Shown in pieces: positions 29,786 to 36,085 of a stretch of DNA of 36,085 bases (its first letter is position 1; every line of letters begins with the position of its first letter). Under the pieces are notes generated by a model. The model made no database searches and was not told where the DNA came from. It saw only the letters and a program-made list of their open reading frames with translations. The stretch is from Bacillota bacterium (lineage in GTDB: Bacteria; Bacillota; Sulfobacillia; JACIYH01): positions 1-36,085 of the forward strand of contig JBFLXJ010000011.1 of assembly GCA_040757085.1 (NCBI GenBank), read 5' to 3'. Both the position numbers and the translations under genes were made by a program.

Positions 29786-31195
29786 GTGTCCTCCCGTATC
29801 CTGGTGGTGGACGATGAACCGCGCGTGTGCCAGTTCCTGCGGACCATCCTGGAGGCGGAGGGGTGGCAGGTGACCATCGCCCCGGGCGGGGCGGAGGCGC
29901 TCGAGGAACTGAGGCGGAGCAGCTTCGACCTTGTGATCACCGACCTGGTCATGCCCGGGGTGGACGGGATGCAGGTGCTGGAGGCGGCCCGCGCCGAGGA
30001 TCCCGATGCCTTCGTCATAGTGATAACCGGGTACTCGACGGTGGAATCTGCCGTTGAGGCCATGAAGAAAGGCGCCTTCGATTACATCCCCAAGCCGTTC
30101 AAGGTAGAGCACATCAAACTACAGTGTCGCAAGGCCCTGGAACAGCGGCGGGTGGTCCTGGAAAACCGGGTGTTGCGCCACCAGCTGAGCGTCACCGGAG
30201 TCCGCTTCGGGCGGATGATCGGTGACAGCCCGGCCATGCAGGAGGTCTACCGTCTCATCTCCAAGGTAGCCCCCACCGACAGCACGGTGCTCATCCGGGG
30301 AGAGACGGGCACCGGCAAGGAACTGGTGGCGCGGGCCATCCACTATCACAGTCCCAGGCGGGAGCACCCTCTGGTGACGGTGAACTGCGCCGCCCTCCCC
30401 GAAGCGTTGCTGGAAAGCGAATTGTTCGGTTATGCCCGTGGTGCTTTCACCGGTGCCACCGCTCCCAAGAGAGGCCTGCTCGAGGAAGCCGACGGGGGAA
30501 CATTCTTCCTGGACGAGATAGGGGACATCAGCCTGGCCCTGCAGGTCAAGCTGCTGAGGGTGCTGGAGGAAGGGGAGTTCTTGCGTTTGGGTGAGACCAG
30601 ACCCCGCCGGGTGGACGTGCGGGTTATCGCCGCTACCAACCGCGACCTGGAGGCGGCCCTGGCAAGCGGTGCCTTCCGACCGGACCTGTACTTCCGGCTG
30701 AACGTTTTCACCATCAACCTGCCCCGCCTGCGCGACCGCGAGGGGGATGTGCCCCTGCTGGCCAGCCACTTCCTGCACAGAAGTGCCCAGCGTATGGGCA
30801 AGGCCCTGCGCGGGTTCACGCCTCGCGCCATGGAGTGCCTGTGTCGCTACCCCTGGCCGGGCAATGTGCGGGAACTGGAAAACGTGGTGGAGCGGGCGGC
30901 CATCCTGGCAGAGGGGCCTTTCGTCGACGTGGGGGATCTCCCCCGCGAGATGCAGCATTCCGGTGACTACCCGCCTGCGCAGTTTGCGGGAGCGGGGGGG
31001 AAGACATTCAAGGAGGCTGTTCGGGAATTCGAACGCTCCCTGGTGGTGGAAGCCCTCGCGCGGGCGGGAGGGGTACCCGCTCGTGCCGCCCGCCTGCTGG
31101 GGGTCAGCCGCTCCACCTTTCACGAGATCACCCGCAGGCTGGGGCTGCAGGAAGAGGTGCGGGCCGGTTCCCGCACGGGACCGTCTCCCGCCTGA
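29786..31195 (+). CDS. NtrC-family sigma-54-dependent response regulator
   Basis: Receiver domain with Asp53 in '[15 protein letters not shown]' and Lys in '[11 protein letters not shown]'. The AAA+ domain has Walker A '[15 protein letters not shown]', sigma-54 contact loop 'GAFTGAT', Walker B '[11 protein letters not shown]' and an arginine-finger region. A C-terminal Fis-type helix-turn-helix ('[25 protein letters not shown]') ends the protein at about 470 residues. It activates sigma-54 promoters by ATP hydrolysis once phosphorylated. GTG 29786 is chosen because GAGGTGA precedes it at five bases; ATG 29780 and GTG 29777 are also in frame and overlap the kinase stop. The only consensus sigma-54 promoter I found lies 217 bp after its stop, in front of the hydrogenase operon. 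Confidence 0.95.
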   Translation: MSSRILVVDDEPRVCQFLRTILEAEGWQVTIAPGGAEALEELRRSSFDLVITDLVMPGVDGMQVLEAARAEDPDAFVIVITGYSTVESAVEAMKKGAFDYIPKPFKVEHIKLQCRKALEQRRVVLENRVLRHQLSVTGVRFGRMIGDSPAMQEVYRLISKVAPTDSTVLIRGETGTGKELVARAIHYHSPRREHPLVTVNCAALPEALLESELFGYARGAFTGATAPKRGLLEEADGGTFFLDEIGDISLALQVKLLRVLEEGEFLRLGETRPRRVDVRVIAATNRDLEAALASGAFRPDLYFRLNVFTINLPRLRDREGDVPLLASHFLHRSAQRMGKALRGFTPRAMECLCRYPWPGNVRELENVVERAAILAEGPFVDVGDLPREMQHSGDYPPAQFAGAGGKTFKEAVREFERSLVVEALARAGGVPARAARLLGVSRSTFHEITRRLGLQEEVRAGSRTGPSPA

Positions 31196-31198
31196 GCC

Positions 31199-31208
31199 CC
31201 CGTTCGGG
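31199..31208. promoter_or_regulatory. second candidate activator half/partial dyad
   Basis: CCCGTTCGGG is the exact reverse complement of CCCGAACGGG at 31286-31295, which overlaps the main palindrome. Another GTTCGGG occurs at 31370-31376. Three GTTCGGG copies upstream of one sigma-54 promoter suggest spaced enhancer sites. Confidence 0.35.
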
Positions 31209-31276
31209 CGATTCCCCCGGGGGAGCGACTCCCCGTGAGGCTGCCCATGGGAGCGTGCGTTCATTTTTATTGACGA

Positions 31277-31292
31277 GTTCGGGTTCCCGAAC
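31277..31292. promoter_or_regulatory. palindromic upstream activating sequence candidate
   Basis: GTTCGGGTTCCCGAAC is a perfect 16-bp palindrome centred about 130 bp before the -24 element, the normal distance for NtrC-type enhancers. The Fis-type dimer of the adjacent activator would suit such a dyad. An AT-rich stretch (31261-31273) lies just upstream. Confidence 0.5.
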
Positions 31293-31411
31293 GGGTCGCC
31301 AGCCGCGGGGGCGGGAGCAGGGGGACGCGTGAGGACACTCCCCGCCGGCGGAAAGCCGCTTTTGCGCGGGTTCGGGAGCGCACGCGTGCTCCGCCGACGG
31401 CGGCTACCATC

Positions 31412-31427
31412 TGGCACGCCTCTTGCA
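31412..31427 (+). promoter_or_regulatory. sigma-54 (-24/-12) promoter of the hydrogenase operon
   Basis: TGGCACG, four bases, TTGCA: a full match to the sigma-54 consensus with correct spacing of the GG and GC dinucleotides. Transcription would start near 31439, about 70 nt before the first gene of the operon. It sits in the 312-bp gap 31196-31507, which otherwise holds the GTTCGGG sites and a GGGGAG/CTCCCC hairpin close after the activator gene, and no protein gene. Confidence 0.85.
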
Positions 31428-31507
31428 ATTGTGGATGGGCGGAGGGCCGCGATGGCGGGCCCGGTCCCCGGGCCGAGACCCCGGGGTAAAGCAAGGAGGT
31501 GGGCCAG

Positions 31508-31774
31508 ATGGCCGAACCGGCTGTCACTCGGGAACAGTTGCTCGAGGAGAGGAAGTTCTGGGAAGAGAAGGTGCGCAGGCTACGGGTACTGCCGCCGGTT
31601 GAGAAGAAGGTGGGTTGGGGGTTCGACATCGATCCCGACCTGGAGTACGCCCGCGTAGAGGAAATTTACAGCACCCTGGGCCCCAACTGGGAATGGTTCG
31701 CCCGCACCGAGAGGGTGGATTACAGCGGTCTGCGCCGCCAGCGGGAAATCGAACACCGCCTGAACCAGAACTAG
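31508..31774 (+). CDS. small uncharacterised protein leading the hydrogenase operon
   Basis: 88 residues, charged and soluble, with no cysteine or membrane segment. The N-terminal half is helical and basic/acidic ('REQLLEERKFWEEKVRRLRVLPP'). The C-terminal half has 'WGFDIDPDLEYARVEEIYSTLGPNWEWFARTERVDYSGLRRQ', split here only for description. ATG 31508 has a textbook AAGGAGGTG site. It lies between the sigma-54 promoter and hydB (15 bp before it), so it is made with the hydrogenase and may be a small subunit, assembly factor or regulator. I do not recognise the family. Confidence 0.8.
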   Translation: MAEPAVTREQLLEERKFWEEKVRRLRVLPPVEKKVGWGFDIDPDLEYARVEEIYSTLGPNWEWFARTERVDYSGLRRQREIEHRLNQN

Positions 31775-31789
31775 CGAGGAGGCCCGGAC

Positions 31790-33631
31790 GTGTCCAGACG
31801 AGTGCTTGTGTGCGGGGGCGCAGGTTGCGTCTCGTCCGGCTGCGCCGCGGTCAAGGAGGCCTTATCGGCAGAGGTAGCCAGGGCCTTCTCCGGCGGGGTG
31901 GAGGTGGTGGTGACGGGGTGCATAGGGGTCTGCGCCCTCGGACCCCTTGTCCTGGTAGAACCGGAAGATGTACTTTACTGCCACGTCAAGCCGGAGGACG
32001 CCTCCGAAATCGTGGCTTCCCACCTGGTGGGGGGACGGGTGGTGGAGCGCCTGCTCTGGCGTGACGCCCAGGGTCGACCCCGGGCCGCCCTGGCGGACAT
32101 CCCCTTCTTCAGCCGCCAGGTGAAGCTGGTCCTGCGCAAGTGCGGGCGGATAGACCCGGAAAACGTGGATGAGTACCTGGAGCGGGGCGGGTACCGGGCG
32201 CTGCGAGAGGTGCTCAGCGGTTGGACCCCTGCCCGGGTGATCGAAGCCGTGAAAGCCTCCGGGCTGCGGGGCCGGGGAGGCGCCGGATTTCCCACGGGCA
32301 GGAAGTGGGAGCTCGCCCGCCGCGAGGCCTTGTACCCCAAGTACGTGGTGTGTAATGCCGACGAGGGCGACCCCGGGGCATTCATGGATCGCAGCGTTCT
32401 GGAAGGGGATCCCCACAGCGTGCTGGAAGGGCTGGCCATCGCCGGATATGCCATCGGGGCGAACAAAGGCTTCATTTACGTGCGCGCCGAGTACCCCCTG
32501 GCCCTGAGCAGGCTTGAGATCGCCCTCCGGCAGGCTTATGATCGCGGTCTGCTGGGGAAGAAGCTGTTCGGGACCGACTTCGACTTTGATGTCGAGGTTC
32601 GCGTGGGGGCCGGTGCCTTCGTGTGCGGAGAGGAGACAGCCCTGCTGGCTTCTCTGGAGGGGCGGCGGGGCATGCCCCGCTTTCGACCACCTTTCCCGGC
32701 TCAGAGGGGGTTCCTGGGCCGGCCCACGGTGATCAACAACGTGGAGACCCTGGCCAACGTGCCCCTCATCATCCTGGAGGGTCCGGAGAAGTTCGCTTCC
32801 CTGGGTACGGAGGGAAGCAAGGGAACCAAGGTCTTCGCGCTGGCGGGGAAGATCAACCTCACCGGACTGGTAGAGGTGCCGATGGGGACTACCCTGAGGG
32901 AGATCATTTACGACATAGGCGGCGGCATCCCCGGAGGGAAGAGGTTCAAGGCGGCCCAGACGGGGGGCCCGTCCGGCGGCTGCATCCCGGCCGAGTGCCT
33001 GGACGTACCCGTCGACTACGATTCCCTGGCCGGACTGGGCTCCATCATGGGGTCGGGCGGGCTCATCGTCCTGGATGAGGACACGTGCATGGTGGATGTT
33101 GCCCGTTTCTTCCTGCAGTTCACCCGCGACGAATCCTGCGGCAAGTGCACGCCCTGTCGGGAAGGCATCCCCCAGATGCTGGCCATCCTGGACCGCATAG
33201 TAGCCGGTCGCGGCCAGGAAGGGGACCTGGAAGAACTCGAGAGACTGGGCAGGTTCATCAAGCTGACTGCCCTTTGCGGGTTGGGCCAGACCGCACCCAA
33301 TCCGGTTCTCTCTACCCTCAGGTACTTCCGGTCCGAATACGAGGCCCACATTTACCGGCAGGAGTGCCCTGCTGCCGTGTGCCGATCCCTCACCAGCTTC
33401 GTGATCGATCGCGCCGAGTGCATGGGCTGCGGGGCGTGCACCCGCGTGTGCCCCTCCGGGGCTATCACGGGCAACGTGAAGGAACCCCACGAAATCGACC
33501 AGGAAAAGTGCATACGCTGTGGCCAGTGCCGGAGCGTCTGTGCGTTTTCTGCCGTCCGTCAGGTGCCCGGACGACTGGTACCGCTGCCGGTTGGGGAGGG
33601 AAATGGACATGGAGTCCGTCACGGTTATTGA
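31790..33631 (+). CDS. hydB: NAD-linked [FeFe]-hydrogenase flavoprotein subunit (NuoF-like HydB)
   Basis: 613 residues with the standard HydB layout. An N-terminal thioredoxin-like [2Fe-2S] domain ('CGGAGCVSSGC' and 'TGCIGVC') precedes a NuoF core with the NAD/FMN glycine-rich motif 'RGRGGAGFPTGRKW'. The FMN-site 'CNADEGDPGAFMDR', a SLBB segment and the [4Fe-4S] 'ESCGKCTPCREG' follow, and the C-terminus has a two-cluster ferredoxin domain ('CMGCGACTRVCPSG', 'CIRCGQCRSVC'). It moves electrons between NAD(H) and HydA, and in bifurcating enzymes also ferredoxin. GTG start behind GAGGAGG. The end overlaps hydA by 29 bp. Confidence 0.95.
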   Translation: MSRRVLVCGGAGCVSSGCAAVKEALSAEVARAFSGGVEVVVTGCIGVCALGPLVLVEPEDVLYCHVKPEDASEIVASHLVGGRVVERLLWRDAQGRPRAALADIPFFSRQVKLVLRKCGRIDPENVDEYLERGGYRALREVLSGWTPARVIEAVKASGLRGRGGAGFPTGRKWELARREALYPKYVVCNADEGDPGAFMDRSVLEGDPHSVLEGLAIAGYAIGANKGFIYVRAEYPLALSRLEIALRQAYDRGLLGKKLFGTDFDFDVEVRVGAGAFVCGEETALLASLEGRRGMPRFRPPFPAQRGFLGRPTVINNVETLANVPLIILEGPEKFASLGTEGSKGTKVFALAGKINLTGLVEVPMGTTLREIIYDIGGGIPGGKRFKAAQTGGPSGGCIPAECLDVPVDYDSLAGLGSIMGSGGLIVLDEDTCMVDVARFFLQFTRDESCGKCTPCREGIPQMLAILDRIVAGRGQEGDLEELERLGRFIKLTALCGLGQTAPNPVLSTLRYFRSEYEAHIYRQECPAAVCRSLTSFVIDRAECMGCGACTRVCPSGAITGNVKEPHEIDQEKCIRCGQCRSVCAFSAVRQVPGRLVPLPVGEGNGHGVRHGY

Positions 33632-35396
33632 CCGCGCTGTGCCCGGCCGCGTACTGGAAGAGGTCCGTCCGGAGGTTAGCCTGGTCACGCTTACCATCGA
33701 CGGGAGGCTGGTGCAGGCCCCTGTGGGGACGACGGTCCTGGACGCGGCCCGGCAGGCGGGTATCCGCATACCTGCCCTGTGCCATCACCCTGCCCTTCCT
33801 CCTGATGGAGCGTGCCGGGTTTGCCTGGTGGAGGTGGAGGGGCGCCAGAACCTGGTCCCTGCCTGCCAGTTCCCCGTGGCCGAGGGGCTGAAGGTGCGGA
33901 CCAACTCTCCCCTGGTGCGGGAAGCCAGGCGGACGATGGTGGAGCTGTTGCTGGCGCGTCATCCGCACGATTGCCTGAGCTGCGTCCGGAGCGGCAACTG
34001 CGAATTGCAGGAACTGGCCCGGCAGGTGGGGGCTCGGGCCGGGCGCTTCGCCGGGCAACCGCCCTCGCTGGAAGTGGATGACTCCAGCCCGGCCCTGACC
34101 CGGGATCCCGGCAAGTGCATCCTGTGTGGCCGGTGCGTGCGCATGTGCTCGCTGCAGGGGGTGGGGGTCCTGGGATTTGCCTATCGGGGGCTGAGGACCA
34201 TGGTTGGCCCCGCTTTCTCCCACAAACTGGCCGAAGTGTCCTGTGTGGCGTGCGGGCAGTGCGCCAGCGTCTGTCCCGTAGGCGGCATCACGGAGGGGGA
34301 CGACACCGCCCGGGTATGGGAAGCCCTGGCGGACCCTGCTCGCCTGGTGGTGGTTCAGGTGGCCCCCGCGGTGCGTGCTTCGCTGGGGGAGGCACTTGGG
34401 CTACCACCGGGGATGCCGGTAACGGGGCGCCTGGTCACTGCCCTGCGCCGTCTTGGGTTCGGCCGGGTGTTCGACACCGAGTTCACCGCCGATCTCACCG
34501 TGGTCGAGGAGGCCAACGAGTTCCTGCACCGGCTGGCGGGAGGCGGTCCCCTGCCCATGTTCACGTCCTGCAGCCCGGCCTGGGTCAGGTTCTGTGAGCA
34601 CTTCTTCCCGTCTTACCTGCCGCATGTCTCTAGCTGCAAGTCGCCCCAGCAGATGATGGGGGCCCTGATCAAGACTTACTTCGCCGAAGTGGAGCAGGTG
34701 GCTCCGGATTCCATCTTCTCGGTGGCGGTGATGCCATGCACCGCCAAGAAGATGGAGGCCGCCCGTCCCGAGATGGGTCGGGACGGCAGGCGGGACGTGG
34801 ATGCCGTGCTCACCACCCGAGAGCTGGCTCGCATGATCCGGGAAGCCGGGCTCGACCTCGCCTCCCTCCCGGAGGATCGCTTCGACCCTCCGCTGGGTGC
34901 GGCCACCGGGGCGGCATCTATCTTCGGCGTGTCGGGCGGGGTGATGGAAGCTGCCCTGCGCACGGTGTACGAGTGGGTGACCGGGAGCGAACTGGGTACC
35001 CTGGAGTTCTCCGCCATCCGGGGCATGGAGGGCATGCGGGAAGCGACCATCCACCTGGACGGCCAGGCGGTGCGGGTGGCCGTCATACACGGGCTGGGGA
35101 ACGCGGCCCGCTTCCTCCGCACCCTGGGAGGTGACGTCCGCCCCTACCACTTCGTGGAGGTAATGGCCTGCCCGGGTGGGTGTGTGGGCGGCGGTGGCCA
35201 GCCTTACGCGCACGAAGTGGACGTGAAACGGGCCCGCGCGACGATCCTGTACCGAGAGGACATCGGCAAGAGGCTGCGGGTCTCCCACCGCAACCCGGCC
35301 GTGCAGTGGCTGTACCGCCACTGGTTGGGCGAGGTCGGTGGCGAGAAAGCACACCGCCTCCTGCACACGTCGTACCGGTCCCGCGAGCCCTACTGA
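33603..35396 (+). CDS. hydA: [FeFe]-hydrogenase catalytic subunit HydA
   Basis: 597 residues. An N-terminal NuoG-like [2Fe-2S] domain ('ALCHHPALPPDGACRVC') precedes a His-ligated cluster ('HPHDCLSCVRSGNCELQ') and two [4Fe-4S] sites ('CILCGRCVRMCS', 'CVACGQCASVCPVG'). The H-cluster domain follows with L1 'FTSCSPAW' (Cys323, Ser324), L2 'MPCTAKK' (Cys379) and L3 'MACPGGCVGGGG' (Cys523, Cys527), then a C-terminal small-subunit-like 'HRLLHTSY'. It makes or consumes H2. L1 is usually TSCCPxW; Ser at the second position is discussed separately. ATG 33603 and ATG 33609 are both possible behind GGGAGGG; both overlap hydB. The enzyme needs HydE, HydF and HydG for maturation. Confidence 0.95.
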   Translation: MDMESVTVIDRAVPGRVLEEVRPEVSLVTLTIDGRLVQAPVGTTVLDAARQAGIRIPALCHHPALPPDGACRVCLVEVEGRQNLVPACQFPVAEGLKVRTNSPLVREARRTMVELLLARHPHDCLSCVRSGNCELQELARQVGARAGRFAGQPPSLEVDDSSPALTRDPGKCILCGRCVRMCSLQGVGVLGFAYRGLRTMVGPAFSHKLAEVSCVACGQCASVCPVGGITEGDDTARVWEALADPARLVVVQVAPAVRASLGEALGLPPGMPVTGRLVTALRRLGFGRVFDTEFTADLTVVEEANEFLHRLAGGGPLPMFTSCSPAWVRFCEHFFPSYLPHVSSCKSPQQMMGALIKTYFAEVEQVAPDSIFSVAVMPCTAKKMEAARPEMGRDGRRDVDAVLTTRELARMIREAGLDLASLPEDRFDPPLGAATGAASIFGVSGGVMEAALRTVYEWVTGSELGTLEFSAIRGMEGMREATIHLDGQAVRVAVIHGLGNAARFLRTLGGDVRPYHFVEVMACPGGCVGGGGQPYAHEVDVKRARATILYREDIGKRLRVSHRNPAVQWLYRHWLGEVGGEKAHRLLHTSYRSREPY

Positions 35397-35468
35397 AAGG
35401 GACCGGGGACGGGGCTGCGCGATAGTACAAGCTACCTGACTAGCAGAGGGTACGGGAGATGATGCCGG

Positions 35469-35960
35469 ATGTCCATGCAAGCTGTTGAGTGCATAGAAGA
35501 TTCGGATCCCCGTTTCCGTCGCCTGGACGAGGTGATCGAGCGGTACGGGCGAGATCCCTCCGCCCTCATCCAGGTTCTCCACGAGGCCCAGAAGCTCTTC
35601 GGCTACCTGCCCGAATCGGTGCACGTGCGGATAGCCAGCAGGCTGGGAGTTCCCGTGAGCCACGTGTTCGGGGTCTCCACGTTTTACGCCCTGTTTGCTT
35701 TGCGCCCGGTGGGCCGGCACCGCATTCAGGTGTGCATGGGGACTGCCTGTTACGTCAAAGGGGGAGAACAGCTCCTTGCCGAACTGCAGGAGCGGCTGAA
35801 GGTAGGCATCGGGGAGACCACGGGCGACGGGCGTTTCCAGCTGGAGGCTGCCCGCTGCCTGGGGTGTTGCGGCCTTTCCCCCGTCATGACCGTGGACGGC
35901 GACGTTTACGCCCAGTGTAAACCTCGCCAGATCCCGGCCATACTGAAGAAATACGACTGA
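35469..35960 (+). CDS. hydC: NuoE-like [2Fe-2S] subunit HydC
   Basis: 163 residues with a helical N-terminal part ('LIQVLHEAQKLFGYLPESVHVRIASRLGVPVSHVFGVSTFYALF') and a thioredoxin-like [2Fe-2S] fold with ligands in 'CMGTACYVKGG' and 'CLGCCGLSPVM'. It is the third subunit of the soluble NAD-linked hydrogenase and passes electrons to HydB. ATG 35469 is preceded by GGGAG at about ten bases. It starts 72 bp after hydA and is followed by a terminator, so it closes the operon. Confidence 0.95.
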   Translation: MSMQAVECIEDSDPRFRRLDEVIERYGRDPSALIQVLHEAQKLFGYLPESVHVRIASRLGVPVSHVFGVSTFYALFALRPVGRHRIQVCMGTACYVKGGEQLLAELQERLKVGIGETTGDGRFQLEAARCLGCCGLSPVMTVDGDVYAQCKPRQIPAILKKYD

Positions 35961-35989
35961 CCTTTCTGCTCACGAACGTGCCTGTTCCG

Positions 35990-36020
35990 GCCGGGCCCAC
36001 GCCCGGCCTTCTTCGCTTTC
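35990..36020 (+). terminator. rho-independent terminator of the hydrogenase operon
   Basis: GGCCGGGC (35990-35997) and GCCCGGCC (36002-36009) form an 8-bp stem with loop CCAC, followed by TTCTTCGCTTT. It lies 30 bp after hydC. The remaining 65 bp to the window edge show no gene. Confidence 0.8.
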
Positions 36021-36085
36021 GGTCAGTATCTTCCCACTCCCCGCGCAACTGCCCCGTGTTTGTTGTTTCCCAGTGGTGAGCAGGA

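Noticed and set aside
31862-33769. Minus-strand frame of 635 codons opposite hydB
   Set aside because: It is the complement of a full HydB with all cofactor motifs and shows no domain of its own.
1-36085. CRISPR arrays, rRNA or tRNA genes
   Set aside because: No regularly spaced repeats or tRNA/rRNA-like sequence were seen on reading the window; a tRNAscan or CRISPR search was not possible.

Overview
The window looks like a chromosomal segment of a high-GC, anaerobic, Gram-positive bacterium, most likely a deep-branching Bacillota. The basis is strong Shine-Dalgarno sites with many GTG/TTG starts, a trimeric NAD-linked [FeFe] hydrogenase with its maturase HydF, a sigma-54 promoter, a Tn916-type integrase, and UGA decoding as selenocysteine. 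The taxonomic placement is inference; no rRNA or other phylogenetic marker is present.

Layout. 1-1443: 3' part of an O-antigen ligase/TPR membrane protein. 1507-5602 (minus strand): gabT-aspA-hydF, three overlapping genes, with aspA apparently starting at ACG. 5778-8639: a cytoplasmic histidine kinase, an OmpR-type regulator, a ZIP-like metal transporter and NikR. 8683-14463: a six-hairpin glycosidase, a 2-hydroxyacid dehydrogenase (converging and overlapping), a metallo-beta-lactamase-fold hydrolase and a Slt70-like lytic transglycosylase. 14744-19144: a sulfur/redox cluster, namely a two-domain protein disulfide oxidoreductase whose second active site is UGA-Pro-Tyr-Cys (a selenoprotein with a hairpin immediately after the UGA), two paralogous sulfide:quinone-oxidoreductase-like flavoproteins flanking DsrE2 and TusA, and an ArsR regulator. 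19280-20422: a secreted CAP-domain protein and a coiled-coil protein.

20668-26763 is read here as a small integrative element of about 6.08 kb. It carries a metabolic operon (DUF917, DUF1177, AroM-like, DUF1445, PxpA) and a tyrosine integrase. A 13-bp identical sequence occurs at both ends in the same reading frame of a cysteine-rich gene. Joining the two copies would rebuild one 209-residue ORF, so the element appears to have split that gene. Repeats near each end look like integrase arm-binding sites.

27429-35960 is a regulated hydrogenase locus. A kinase with ferredoxin, hydrogenase-like, PAS and transmitter domains overlaps an NtrC-type sigma-54 activator. An intergenic region of about 310 bp follows, with a GTTCGGG palindrome and a consensus -24/-12 promoter. 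It leads into a small unknown gene and hydB-hydA-hydC, closed by a hairpin terminator. HydF, encoded 30 kb away, would serve the assembly of this hydrogenase.

The three strongest observations are the selenocysteine disulfide oxidoreductase, the gene-splitting metabolic element, and the complete sensor-activator-promoter-hydrogenase circuit.
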